From an uncultured Ruminococcus sp. (GTDB lineage: Bacteria; Bacillota; Clostridia; Oscillospirales; Ruminococcaceae): a stretch of 35,524 bases of DNA. The notes below the pieces were generated by a model. That model was not told where the DNA came from. It made no database searches and saw only the letters and a list, made by a program, of their open reading frames with translations. The DNA lies in the NCBI GenBank assembly GCA_947174365.1, contig CAMWIR010000014.1, positions 1 through 35,524 of the forward strand, given 5' to 3'. The position numbers were made by a program, and so were the translations under genes. Positions 25,104-33,670 of this stretch are shown here, piece after piece (position 1 is the first letter of the stretch; each line of letters opens with the position of its first letter).

Positions 25104-26873
25104 ATGTCAAAGAAAAAGAAGAAGTCTGCTGCAAATAATAATGCAGCCGATATAGAAAAACAGGCGGCGGAAGTATCTGCCGATACTGCGGAGGAAACGG
25201 CTCGGGAGGCTGCTGCTTTAATTTCGGAGTCCGAAAATCCGGCTTCCGAAAACACCGAGGCTGCGGAAGAAGCAGAGGACACGGCTGACGGTGATGTTGA
25301 AGCTGCGGCTGACGAGAAAGCAGAAGCTGAGGTCCATGAAACCGAGAAAAAGGAAAGCACCGAAAAATCAGAAGAGGATTCGGAGAAGGCTGCACAGCGG
25401 AGGTATAACCGCAGGAGGCTCAAATACGGCTCTGTTGCTACAGCGATCACGGTGGTGGTCATTGCGGTGGTCGTAATGATAAATGTTGCGGTAAATCTGG
25501 CGGGTGAGAAGGTCAATATGTCGATCGACCTGACGGAAAACGGCACGTTTGAGATCTCGCAGGAAAGCATTGATTATCTTGCAAAAGTGAACGAGCCTGT
25601 GTCAATTGTGTGTATGTCCGACGAACTTACGTTCCAGACGTCAAATTATATTTATTTCAAGCAGGCCTATGAGGTGCTGAAGAAATATACTTTTTACAAC
25701 GATAATGTTACTTTGAAGTTTGTAAATATGGTGGAAGATCCTACCTATGCCGACCGCTACAGTTCAAGCTATAAGGGCAATATTGACGCCTACAGCATTG
25801 TGGTGGAAAGCAGCAAGAGAATAAAGGTGCTGACCATTCAGGATCTTTACAACACGGAACTGAATTATCAGACATTCCGCGAGGAGGTCGTTTCCTCAAA
25901 GGCGGAGCAGGAGCTGACCTCGGCTATTATGTATGTTACCGATCCCGATCCCTTGCAGGCAGTGATCTTTAACAGCGAAACCTCCGGCTCGTCTTATGAT
26001 AATGTGGCTTCCCTTATGGTTTCCAACGGATATGATGTGACCGAGATCAATCCTCTTACCGAGGAAATTCCCGAGGATACGGACATTGTAGTGGTAAACG
26101 CTCCCCTTAACGACTATGAAACGGACATTGTGGACAAGCTATACAAATTCCTTGACAATAACGGCAATCTGGGCAAAAGTCTTATCTACATTGCCGATTA
26201 TTCCCAGAAGGAAACCGCCAATATCGACGCATTCTTAGCGGAATGGGGCATAAAGGTAGAGCAGGGCGTTGTGGGCGATGATGACGCCAACAATCTGCAA
26301 AGCCAAAGCTTTTATATTGTAAGGGACTATATTTCCGAGAATGATTTTTCGGGGAATGTGGCGCAGCCTGCCCTGCCGGTAATTGACTATCAGTCCCGCC
26401 CCGTCACCCTGCTTTTTGAGACCAAGGACACAAGGAGCACAGCCGCCCTTTTGCAGACCAAGGAAACAGGCTTTGTTATGACAGACAGTATGCAGGAGGA
26501 GATAAGAAACGGCGGCTCTCCCGAAATAGCTCACGGTGCTCAAACCACTATGGCTATCGGCAGAAAATATATCTTTGATGACAATAACGCACAGGTGTTC
26601 AGCAATGTACTTGTGGTGGGTTCTTCGGAGACTCTTGATGAGGCGTTTACTGGACAGACCTATTATAATAACGGCGACTACTTTGTTTCCGTTCTCACTG
26701 CCATGACAGGGAAAAGCAGCGGCATTTCCATTGTGGCAAAGGATCTTTCATCCCCCACATTCGATATTGATATGGCATCCATCAGCAGCTATATTACCGT
26801 ATTTATGATAGTTATACCCTTGGCGGTGCTGGTAATAGGCGGCGTGGTATTCTTCAGAAGGAGAACTAAGTAA
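25104..26873 (+). CDS. GldG-family ABC transporter auxiliary protein
   Basis: A 589-residue protein of the ABC-transporter auxiliary (GldG) type. Residues 1-108 form an unusual low-complexity cytoplasmic region: a lysine start (MSKKKKK) and then an Ala/Glu-rich stretch. One membrane segment lies near 110-131 (VATAITVVVIAVVVMINVAV). A large outside domain follows (VSIVCMSDE..., DIVVVNAPLNDYE, LIYIADY), and a second membrane segment near the C-terminus (FMIVIPLAVLVIGGVVFF) ends in RRRTK. In Bacteroidetes GldG works with GldA and GldF in gliding and secretion. Clostridia do not glide that way, so another envelope role is likely. Confidence 0.88.
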   Translation: MSKKKKKSAANNNAADIEKQAAEVSADTAEETAREAAALISESENPASENTEAAEEAEDTADGDVEAAADEKAEAEVHETEKKESTEKSEEDSEKAAQRRYNRRRLKYGSVATAITVVVIAVVVMINVAVNLAGEKVNMSIDLTENGTFEISQESIDYLAKVNEPVSIVCMSDELTFQTSNYIYFKQAYEVLKKYTFYNDNVTLKFVNMVEDPTYADRYSSSYKGNIDAYSIVVESSKRIKVLTIQDLYNTELNYQTFREEVVSSKAEQELTSAIMYVTDPDPLQAVIFNSETSGSSYDNVASLMVSNGYDVTEINPLTEEIPEDTDIVVVNAPLNDYETDIVDKLYKFLDNNGNLGKSLIYIADYSQKETANIDAFLAEWGIKVEQGVVGDDDANNLQSQSFYIVRDYISENDFSGNVAQPALPVIDYQSRPVTLLFETKDTRSTAALLQTKETGFVMTDSMQEEIRNGGSPEIAHGAQTTMAIGRKYIFDDNNAQVFSNVLVVGSSETLDEAFTGQTYYNNGDYFVSVLTAMTGKSSGISIVAKDLSSPTFDIDMASISSYITVFMIVIPLAVLVIGGVVFFRRRTK

Positions 26874-26874
26874 C

Positions 26875-28323
26875 GTGAGATCAAATGTTAAACTGCTGAT
26901 AGCGGCGGCTGTGGCGCTGGTGCTGCTGGTGGGCGTGGTGGTAGCCCTTACTCTTACGGGTGGGGAACAAGAGGAACAGGAGGAAACCACGGCTGCGGTA
27001 ACAGAGCCGCTTTCAAGGCTGCTTTATGAAAAATCCCCGGACGCAGTGGACAATATCCGCATAAAAAATGCTTCGGGAGAGTATGACATTAAAAAATACG
27101 GCGAGGGCGTATGGTCGGTGGCGGACTTTGCGGGAATAAACCACAGCAAGACCGCCATTGACGATGTGACGGGTCATGCGGCCTCTGTAACAAGCCAACA
27201 GGTTGCGGCAGAGGCGGCGGAGGATATGTCCGTTTACGGACTTTCCGAGCCGACAGCGGAGGTAACGGTGACATTCGGGGATAACAGCGAACGGAAAATG
27301 CTTATAGGTGCAGAATCTCCTTCTCCCGGGCTTACTTATATGTGCTTTGAGGGTGAGAACAAGGTCTATGCGGTGAACACCTCGGATGTTGATATATTTC
27401 TGAAGGACAAGTTCTATTTTGTGGCTAAGACGGTTTATTCCGCCCGTTCCCCCAAGGACGAGAACGATACTACCGATTACACCAAAATCGACGCCATAAC
27501 AATTTCCCGCAAGGATATTGATTATGACATTGTGCTTGAATATGATGTGCGGCAGGATTCCGATGAGCTTATTACGGGCAATTCCTCATCTCACGTCATG
27601 ACAAGCCCTGTGAGGCTGGATCTTAATCCCGATCTGTCCGCAGATGTTCTCAGCAAGATCTTCGGGCTTACAGCCTCCCAGGCGGCAGTTGTCGCCCCCT
27701 CCGAGGGGATATTCGCAAGCTTCGGTCTGGACGATCCCTTTGCTGTGATAAAATTCGACATAGCAGGGGAGACCTTCACCCTTAATGTGGGCGATGAATT
27801 TAAGGGCGAGGACGGCGAAAGCGGCTATTTTGCCTATGCCGAGGGCATTGATGTTATTTACATCTTTGACAAGGCGGACTTGCCCTGGGTGGACATAATG
27901 CCATTGGATATTACCATGACCATGATAACCAGCACCTATATATACGCCATTGACACAGTGGACGTGGAGACCGCCGATGGCAGCGCTCATTTTGATCTTT
28001 CCGGGGATTCAAGCGATTTTGCGGTAAGCTGCGACAGAGGCGAAGTTGATGAGGACGGCTTTAAGAGCTTTTACCAGTTCTTCCTGCGTGCCCCTGCCGA
28101 GGAGATATATCTGGAGGAGAACACCGAACCTGCCGATGTTACCGTAACTGTCAAGAGCAGCGGCGGTACGGATGTGGTGGAGTTTATCAAGTCCGACAGC
28201 AGAATGTCCGTTATCCGCCTTAACGGCAAAACAAGCTTCAGGTGCAGAAGCGCCTACACGGACAGGCTGACCGAAAATCTCGAACTGCTTTTATCGGGAC
28301 AGCCTCTTATTGAAACATGGTAA
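26875..28323 (+). CDS. DUF4340 domain protein, partner of the Gld-like ABC system
   Basis: A 482-residue protein with one N-terminal membrane anchor (LLIAAAVALVLLVGVVVALTL), then an extracytoplasmic region of DUF4340 type. This includes motifs such as GVWSVADFAG and VYGLSEPTAEVTVTFGD...LIGAESPS, in which Thr/Val-rich strands alternate with acidic loops. It uses GTG 26875, one base after the GldG-like stop, with AAGGAG about 12 bases upstream. DUF4340 proteins commonly follow GldG-like genes, so a shared complex is likely. Function unknown. Confidence 0.85.
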   Translation: MRSNVKLLIAAAVALVLLVGVVVALTLTGGEQEEQEETTAAVTEPLSRLLYEKSPDAVDNIRIKNASGEYDIKKYGEGVWSVADFAGINHSKTAIDDVTGHAASVTSQQVAAEAAEDMSVYGLSEPTAEVTVTFGDNSERKMLIGAESPSPGLTYMCFEGENKVYAVNTSDVDIFLKDKFYFVAKTVYSARSPKDENDTTDYTKIDAITISRKDIDYDIVLEYDVRQDSDELITGNSSSHVMTSPVRLDLNPDLSADVLSKIFGLTASQAAVVAPSEGIFASFGLDDPFAVIKFDIAGETFTLNVGDEFKGEDGESGYFAYAEGIDVIYIFDKADLPWVDIMPLDITMTMITSTYIYAIDTVDVETADGSAHFDLSGDSSDFAVSCDRGEVDEDGFKSFYQFFLRAPAEEIYLEENTEPADVTVTVKSSGGTDVVEFIKSDSRMSVIRLNGKTSFRCRSAYTDRLTENLELLLSGQPLIETW

Positions 28324-28533
28324 AAAAACCTGCATAGTATAAAATAATGTCCATGGGAATGTCGGAATTATGTTCGGAAATTTTTATCGGATCACGGCAT
28401 GATTTCGACAGGTATTTCCCTGCAAATGAGTTAAAATAATAAATGTGTTCTGTAAGCTTATATTATTTTATTTAGATTTGACCGAAGTGATTTGCAATTC
28501 GTAAGAATTTTTTAAAAAATATTTAAAAAAGCC

Positions 28534-28562
28534 TTGCAATTTGTGAAAAAATGTGTTATACT
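28534..28562 (+). promoter_or_regulatory. Promoter of the 97-aa gene
   Basis: TTGCAA (28534-28539), 17 bases, TATACT (28557-28562), with TGT before the -10 box. Between the DUF4340 stop and this promoter (28324-28533) I see only AT-rich DNA and no convincing terminator. Confidence 0.7.
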
Positions 28563-28614
28563 AAATATAGTAGCTTGACAGAAACAATTACAGATTAAAG
28601 GAGGAGAAACAGCT

Positions 28615-28908
28615 ATGAGCGACGTACAGGAAAACAGCAAGAAAAACAGCTTTTTTACCTATAAGGGATTTCCCCTTGTAAGAAAGGGCGATGAAATTTA
28701 CTACGGTAATATGTATGATCCGTATGTGGTAATGATGCAGATTCAGGAAAAGACCAAGGTAGGCGACCTTGATGTGGCAAGCAAGGTCAAGATCTATAAA
28801 ATGGCGACCGATGAAAAGCTAAACCCTTTGGAAGCTATAGTGAAGCAGAGCGAAAAGAGCAGTCTTTACGAGGCCTTTGACATAGCTTATGCCTGGCTTT
28901 CAAGATGA
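28615..28908 (+). CDS. Small soluble conserved-type protein, 97 aa
   Basis: A single-gene unit: its own promoter, a strong AAAGGAGGAG site, and a terminator straight after. The protein has no signal peptide or membrane segment. Its middle (FPLVRKGDEIYYGNMYDPYV) looks like beta strands and the rest (VASKVKIYKMATDEKLNP...SLYEAFDIAYAWLSR) like helices. I do not recognise a named family. The strong signals suggest a well-expressed housekeeping protein. Confidence 0.8.
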   Translation: MSDVQENSKKNSFFTYKGFPLVRKGDEIYYGNMYDPYVVMMQIQEKTKVGDLDVASKVKIYKMATDEKLNPLEAIVKQSEKSSLYEAFDIAYAWLSR

Positions 28909-28916
28909 AGCCGAGG

Positions 28917-28947
28917 AGTCCGCACGGCACTGCTGTGCGGACTTTTT
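28917..28947 (+). terminator. Terminator after the 97-aa gene
   Basis: AGTCCGCAC (28917-28925) pairs with GTGCGGACT (28935-28943) around a 9-base loop and is followed by TTTT. Confidence 0.9.
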
Positions 28948-29096
28948 ACGGAGGTTTTATATTCTGCAAGCGGGTATAGGTTTGCCCGTGTTTTTGAATT
29001 TATAAAGCAGCATTCTTTGAAAATGCGGTAATATAGGGGTATTTAATAAATTTTCTCAAAAATTTGTGTTTTTTAGAATTTTTTTGCAAAAACCTC

Positions 29097-29125
29097 TTGA
29101 CAAATTAAAAAATATCTGATATAAT
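29097..29125 (+). promoter_or_regulatory. Consensus promoter of tRNA-Ser
   Basis: TTGACA (29097-29102), 17 bases, TATAAT (29120-29125), with TGA before the -10 box. The stretch 28948-29096 holds nothing else that I can identify. Confidence 0.85.
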
Positions 29126-29172
29126 ATAATAGTCGCTTGAAGGTGCAATTTTCAAGACACAAGTTAATATTC

Positions 29173-29265
29173 GGAGAAGTCGCCTAGCCCGGTTTATGGC
29201 GCACGACTGGAACTCGTGTATGCGTTAATAGCGCATCGAGGGTTCGAATCCCTCCTTCTCCGCCA
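29173..29265 (+). tRNA. tRNA-Ser (anticodon GGA)
   Basis: A 93-base class II tRNA including an encoded CCA. Acceptor stem GGAGAAG (29173-29179) pairs with CTTCTCC (29255-29261), followed by discriminator G and CCA. The anticodon arm is CACGA-CTGGAAC-TCGTG, giving anticodon GGA. A long variable arm and the T arm GAGGG-TTCGAAT-CCCTC follow. It is a stand-alone gene with its own promoter and terminator. Confidence 0.97.
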
Positions 29266-29268
29266 AGA

Positions 29269-29302
29269 AAAACCCCGTAAACATTATGTTTACGGGGTTT
29301 TT
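29269..29302 (+). terminator. Terminator after tRNA-Ser
   Basis: AAAACCCCGTAAAC (29269-29282) pairs fully with GTTTACGGGGTTTT (29288-29301) around a 5-base loop. Confidence 0.92.
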
Positions 29303-29411
29303 ACTTTTGATTTGCCCGCACTCTTATTTTCCTTTGCGATACATCTCTCTGTACCTCTCAGCCTTTTCCGTTCACAAATTATTAACTTGCCAAAATACGT
29401 TTAAAATACCC

Positions 29412-29440
29412 TTGACAAATTATGCTTAATGTGGTAAAAT
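29412..29440 (+). promoter_or_regulatory. Promoter of tpiA
   Basis: TTGACA (29412-29417), 17 bases, TAAAAT (29435-29440), with TGG before the -10 box. Confidence 0.8.
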
Positions 29441-29489
29441 ATAACTATAAAAATGTATTTCAAATTAATATATAAAGGAGTTAAAAAAC

Positions 29490-30266
29490 ATGAACAAGAA
29501 TCTGAGAAAAGCAATTATCGCAGGAAACTGGAAAATGAACAAGACCCGTCCCGAGGCAAAGGCGCTTCTAGAGGAGATAAAGCCTCTGGTCGCAAACGCC
29601 GAGGGCAAGGTTGAGGTCATTGCGTGCGTTCCCTTTACCAACCTGGAAACTGCCGTGAACACTACCGCAGGCAGCAATGTAAAGGTTGGTGCGGAGAATG
29701 TTCACTTTGAAAAGAGCGGCGCCTTCACCGGGGAAATTTCCGCGGATATGCTTACCGAGCTTGGGGTCGAGTACGTTGTTATCGGTCACTCCGAGCGCAG
29801 GCAGTATTTCGGCGAGACCGACGAGACTGTGAACAAGCGCACAAAGGCGGCTCTTTCGGCAGGACTGAAGCCCATTGTTTGCGTAGGCGAGCTGCTCTGG
29901 GAGCGTGAGTGCGGCATTACCGAAGAGGTTATTGCACGTCAGATAAAGCTTGATCTTTATGACGTTTCCGCAGATGATATCAAGAAAACCGTTATCGCAT
30001 ATGAGCCTGTATGGGCTATCGGTACAGGCAAGACCGCTACAGCCGACCAGGCGGAGGAAGTTTGCGGCTTTATTCGTGACGTGCTTGCAAAGCTTTACGA
30101 TACCGACACCGCAAACGCTGTTACTATTCAGTACGGCGGTTCTATGAATGCTGCGAACTGCGCCGAGCTGCTGTCCAAGCCCAATGTTGACGGCGGTCTT
30201 ATTGGCGGCGCTTCCCTCAAGGCAGGGGATTTCAACACCATTGTACAGGCTGCTGTAAACGGCTGA
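29490..30266 (+). CDS. tpiA: Triosephosphate isomerase
   Basis: TpiA interconverts dihydroxyacetone phosphate and glyceraldehyde 3-phosphate in glycolysis. The 258-residue TIM barrel has all catalytic residues: K15 in AGNWKMN, H100 in VVIGHSERR, E172 in AYEPVWAIG, and the mobile loop 6 (WAIGTGKTA, residues 175-183). AAAGGAG precedes the ATG. It has its own promoter. Three unknown membrane-protein genes and then gpmI follow on the same strand with no terminator visible between. Confidence 0.98.
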   Translation: MNKNLRKAIIAGNWKMNKTRPEAKALLEEIKPLVANAEGKVEVIACVPFTNLETAVNTTAGSNVKVGAENVHFEKSGAFTGEISADMLTELGVEYVVIGHSERRQYFGETDETVNKRTKAALSAGLKPIVCVGELLWERECGITEEVIARQIKLDLYDVSADDIKKTVIAYEPVWAIGTGKTATADQAEEVCGFIRDVLAKLYDTDTANAVTIQYGGSMNAANCAELLSKPNVDGGLIGGASLKAGDFNTIVQAAVNG

Positions 30267-30318
30267 GAATAACTGTTCATAAACCTTTAAATGCATTAGC
30301 AAAGGGCAGGTGAGGGGC

Positions 30319-31002
30319 ATGGACAAGGCAGAGGAGTATATTCGGGCAAAGCCCTCCGGTTGGTATAAAGCCGACCTTACAGTGGCGGTGGTAACTGTTT
30401 TAGGCGTGTGGTTTACATTTCTCGGTATGGCGTATAGGGTCGCCTTAGATGTTTCCATTATTGCCCTTATTGCAGGTATCATTGTTTTTGCACGCAAAAA
30501 GCATTACTCGGATAAGCTCTCAAAGCCCCGGCGCATTGCGGCAGGGGTCATAAGGGGAGTATTATATGCAATTGCCTTGTCTGCCTTTGCTGTACCCTTT
30601 TTTATGAAGGTTCAGTCGCCTTTCCTTTATCCGGTTCAGAAAGCAATCTACTGCTTTAATTTCGGCGATATGAGAGAAAGCACCCTGTACTTCCTGCCGG
30701 ATAATATCCCCGATGATGCCGGTGAATATAAAATTAAAATGGTTCCCGGAGTTTTGCAGTCGGAGTCTTTTATTCAGATCGAATATTCCACAAGCTCCGA
30801 GCAGCTGTCGGAGTACCGCAGTTTTGCTCAAAGCTGCCGTGCAGTTAAAGTGGAAACGAACAAGGGCTGGCAGGAGTACCTGAATGAAAAGGCAGGCAGG
30901 GAGCAAACCGTTGAGCAATGGAAATTTACCGCACCGGCGGGCGGATATTATGCCAGCTATTACATCTGCCCCGAAAGCGGATATTTCTTGATTGTCTGGT
31001 AA
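30319..31002 (+). CDS. Membrane protein of unknown function, paralog 1
   Basis: A 227-residue protein with three hydrophobic N-terminal segments (TVAVVTVLGVWFTFLGMAY, VSIIALIAGIIVFA, GVLYAIALSAFAVPFF), then a soluble domain of about 125 residues. That domain shares many stretches with the next gene: YPVQKAIYCFN, LYFLPDNIPDDA, AVKVETNK, QEYLNE, GRE and ICPESGY, ending in IVW. The soluble part is probably outside the cell. ATG 30319 is preferred over GTG 30310 because AGGTGAGG sits at a suitable distance. No known domain is recognised. It lies 52 bases after tpiA. Confidence 0.75.
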   Translation: MDKAEEYIRAKPSGWYKADLTVAVVTVLGVWFTFLGMAYRVALDVSIIALIAGIIVFARKKHYSDKLSKPRRIAAGVIRGVLYAIALSAFAVPFFMKVQSPFLYPVQKAIYCFNFGDMRESTLYFLPDNIPDDAGEYKIKMVPGVLQSESFIQIEYSTSSEQLSEYRSFAQSCRAVKVETNKGWQEYLNEKAGREQTVEQWKFTAPAGGYYASYYICPESGYFLIVW

Positions 31003-31032
31003 AATCTCCCAAGGTATAAAGGGGGGGGGTAT

Positions 31033-31731
31033 ATGAAAAAAGCCGAATGTGCGGAAAATGAAAGCATCAAAAGCGCCAAAAACAGGGTCTCGGCATGGTA
31101 CTATATTGATTTTGCCGTAAATCTGCTTGTCAGTCCTTTTGCATTTTTTATATCCTTTTTTTATACGATATATTTCAAATTTTTTGCAATTGAGTTTGTG
31201 TGTTTTTTTGTAATGTGCATTTTTCCGGACTATTACAAAAAGCCTCCCGCAGCCCATTTAATACGGGTCATAATGGGAATTGTCAGGGCAGTGGTCTATA
31301 CTGTTGCATTGACGGTGGTCGCCTTGTCCTGTATGCAGGCTTCAAAGCAGCCTGTTTTTTATCCTGTGGACAAAGCTGTTTTCTGCGCTAATTACACCGA
31401 TCCCGATGAAATGTTCTTTTTTCTGCCGGATAAGATTCCTTCAAATGCAAGGGATTACCAAAGAAGCTTTATGCCCGGTTGGCTGGATAGAGCGAGTATC
31501 AGTATCGATTTTTTCACCGATACAGCGCAGCTTGAGGAATACCGAAATTTTGCCCAAAGCCGCGGTGCGGTGAAAGTTGAAACGAACAAAGACTTGCAGG
31601 AGTATCTGAATGAACGGACAGGCAGAGAGGAAGCCGTCGAGGTATGGGAGTTCCCCGAACCAAAGAGCGGCGGCTATCATGCCACCTACTGCATCTGCCC
31701 CGAAAGCGGATATTTAATGATAAATTGGTAA
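31033..31731 (+). CDS. Membrane protein of unknown function, paralog 2
   Basis: A 232-residue tandem paralog of the preceding gene. The N-terminal membrane segments (FAVNLLVSPFAFFISFFYTIYF, FFAIEFVCFFVMCIF, GIVRAVVYTVALTVVAL) are diverged. The soluble domain is well kept (YPVDKAVFCANYTDPDEM, FFLPDKIPSNA, AVKVETNKDLQEYLNE, TYCICPESGY). The start codon is preceded by nine consecutive G residues (31021-31029), which form its Shine-Dalgarno. It begins 30 bases after paralog 1. Its function is unknown. Confidence 0.75.
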   Translation: MKKAECAENESIKSAKNRVSAWYYIDFAVNLLVSPFAFFISFFYTIYFKFFAIEFVCFFVMCIFPDYYKKPPAAHLIRVIMGIVRAVVYTVALTVVALSCMQASKQPVFYPVDKAVFCANYTDPDEMFFFLPDKIPSNARDYQRSFMPGWLDRASISIDFFTDTAQLEEYRNFAQSRGAVKVETNKDLQEYLNERTGREEAVEVWEFPEPKSGGYHATYCICPESGYLMINW

Positions 31732-31782
31732 CCATGGTTACCGGTAAAAAATATCTCCAAATGTACAAACGGAGGTTTGTTT

Positions 31783-32046
31783 ATGGGAAAGGGCAGGAGA
31801 GCCAAAAGAATAGCGGCAGGCATAGTAATTGTCCTGATCTTCTGCTTTTTTTCCGTGGATTCGGTGCGGGTCAAACTGTACGGCCTGCCGCCCATATTCT
31901 GCATTAAGGCGGCGGAGTACAGCGACGGCATAAGCGCCAGCTATTACGGCGCAGGCTATAAAATTATGCGTGACTACAACGTCAGCGACGGAAGCGAATG
32001 TTATCATATCACCCTTTGGCTGCTGCCCTATTCGGTAAGCCTTTAG
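31783..32046 (+). CDS. Small single-pass membrane protein, 87 aa
   Basis: An 87-residue protein: a basic start (MGKGRRAKR), one hydrophobic segment (IAAGIVIVLIFCFFSV), then a short outside domain (GLPPIFCIKAAEYSDG..., GAGYKIMRDYNV) ending LPYSVSL. It is not clearly homologous to the two genes before it. ACGGAGG lies 7 bases ahead of ATG 31783, which is preferred to the in-frame TTG at 31777. It is a hypothetical protein of a kind often found in clostridial genomes. Its role is unknown. Confidence 0.65.
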   Translation: MGKGRRAKRIAAGIVIVLIFCFFSVDSVRVKLYGLPPIFCIKAAEYSDGISASYYGAGYKIMRDYNVSDGSECYHITLWLLPYSVSL

Positions 32047-32075
32047 AGGTTAGATGTGAGAGGTAAGAGGTTAGA
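32045..32075 (+). repeat. Short purine-rich direct repeats
   Basis: Three 10-base units: AGAGGTTAGA (32045-32054), AGAGGTAAGA (32059-32068) and AGAGGTTAGA (32066-32075), the last two overlapping. They lie between the 87-aa gene and gpmI. Confidence 0.6.
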
Positions 32076-32131
32076 ATTTACCGTATTTAAATAAATCAAT
32101 ACAGCGAATTAGAAAGGAATGGTCAAAAATC

Positions 32132-33652
32132 ATGAGCAAAAAACCTATGGCGCTTATTATAATGGACGGCTTCGGCATTAATAACGACAGCTACGGCAAT
32201 GCCATTGCCGCCGCGAGCAAACCAAATCTTGACAGGTATTTCAAGGAATATCCCAACACCACTATCGGCGCATCGGGGCTTGACGTGGGTCTGCCCGATG
32301 GACAAATGGGCAACTCCGAGGTAGGTCATACCAACATCGGCGCAGGGCGTATCGTTTACCAGATGCTGGTAAAGATCTCCAAGGACATAAAGGACGGCGT
32401 TTTCTTTGAAAATCCCGCTCTTATGAAGGCTATGGAGAACTGCAAGGCTAAGGGCAGCGCACTGCATTTAATGGGGCTGCTTTCTCCGGGCGGCGTTCAC
32501 AGTCATCAGGAGCATATGTACGGTCTGCTGGATATGGCTAAGAAGAACGGCATTGACAAGGTGTATGTTCATGCATTTCTGGACGGCAGAGATGTTCCCC
32601 CCTCCTCGGCGGCGGAGTATATGGAAGAGGCTGTTTCCGAGATGAAGAAAATAGGCTTGGGCAAGGTGGCAACGGTTGCGGGCAGATACTATGCCATGGA
32701 CCGTGACAACGCCTGGGACAGAGTGGAAAAGGCATACGACGCCATGGTAATGGGCGAGGGTGTGCAGGAGACCGACCCCGTAGAGGCTATAAAAAAATCC
32801 TATGCAAACGGCGTTACCGACGAGTTTATGCTCCCTGCGGTAGTGGACAAGGACGGTATGGTTAAGGAGGGGGACAGCGTTGTCTTTTTCAACTTCCGCC
32901 CCGACCGTGCAAGGCAGATAACAAGAGCCTTTGTTGACCCCGATTTTTCGGGCTTTGAACGGAAAAAGGGATATTTCCCCGTGACCTTTATCTGCATGGC
33001 ACAGTATGATGCGGCAATGCCCAATGTGCTTGTGGCATATCCTCCCGAGCAGCTGACCATGACCTACGGCGAGTATATGGCAAAGTGCGGCAAAACACAG
33101 CTGAGAATTGCCGAAACACAGAAATACGCTCATGTTACCTTCTTCTTCAACGGCGGCGAGGAAAAGCAGTTTGAGGGAGAGGACAGGATACTCATTCAGT
33201 CTCCCGATGTTCCAACCTTTGACTTAAAGCCCGAAATGAGCGCCTATGAGGTCACCGACGCAGTTCTTAAAGCTATTGAGTCGGACAAGTACGACACAAT
33301 TATCCTCAATTATGCCAACTGCGATATGGTAGGGCACACAGGCATTTTTGATGCAGCCAAGGCGGCAGTTGAGGCAGTGGACACCTGCGTCGGCAAAATG
33401 GTGGATGCAGTTCTTGCCAAGGGCGGCGCAGCCATAATCACCGCCGACCACGGCAATGCCGACAAGCTTCTCGAAGCCGATGGCACGCCTTTCACCGCTC
33501 ACACCACTAATCCCGTTCCCGTTATCGTTGCAGGCTATGACTGCAAGCTGAGGGAGGGCGGCGTACTGGCTGACCTTTGCCCCACAATGCTTGAGATAAT
33601 GGGTCTCCCGCAGCCCGAGGAAATGACGGGAAAATCCTTGATCGTTAAATAA
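32132..33652 (+). CDS. gpmI: 2,3-bisphosphoglycerate-independent phosphoglycerate mutase
   Basis: GpmI interconverts 3- and 2-phosphoglycerate in glycolysis, using manganese and a phosphoserine. The 506-residue protein has the alkaline-phosphatase-type metal motif MDGFG (D12), the nucleophile S62 in GQMGNSEVGHTNIGAGR, the substrate motifs HAFLDGRDVPPSS and FFNFRPDRARQ, and the late metal site ITADHGNADKL. AAAGGAATG precedes the ATG. Transcription may come from tpiA or from an unseen local promoter. A strong terminator follows. Confidence 0.97.
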   Translation: MSKKPMALIIMDGFGINNDSYGNAIAAASKPNLDRYFKEYPNTTIGASGLDVGLPDGQMGNSEVGHTNIGAGRIVYQMLVKISKDIKDGVFFENPALMKAMENCKAKGSALHLMGLLSPGGVHSHQEHMYGLLDMAKKNGIDKVYVHAFLDGRDVPPSSAAEYMEEAVSEMKKIGLGKVATVAGRYYAMDRDNAWDRVEKAYDAMVMGEGVQETDPVEAIKKSYANGVTDEFMLPAVVDKDGMVKEGDSVVFFNFRPDRARQITRAFVDPDFSGFERKKGYFPVTFICMAQYDAAMPNVLVAYPPEQLTMTYGEYMAKCGKTQLRIAETQKYAHVTFFFNGGEEKQFEGEDRILIQSPDVPTFDLKPEMSAYEVTDAVLKAIESDKYDTIILNYANCDMVGHTGIFDAAKAAVEAVDTCVGKMVDAVLAKGGAAIITADHGNADKLLEADGTPFTAHTTNPVPVIVAGYDCKLREGGVLADLCPTMLEIMGLPQPEEMTGKSLIVK

Positions 33653-33670
33653 GAGGCATAAATACAGCTA

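Noticed and set aside
25104-25430. Ala/Glu-rich N-terminus of the GldG-like protein as a separate gene or a frameshift
   Set aside because: The reading frame is continuous with the membrane segment and the outer domain, and a proper Shine-Dalgarno precedes its ATG; it is simply a low-complexity extension.
29216-29404. 62-codon open frame across the tRNA-Ser gene and its terminator
   Set aside because: It overlaps a clear tRNA and terminator and has no start signals.
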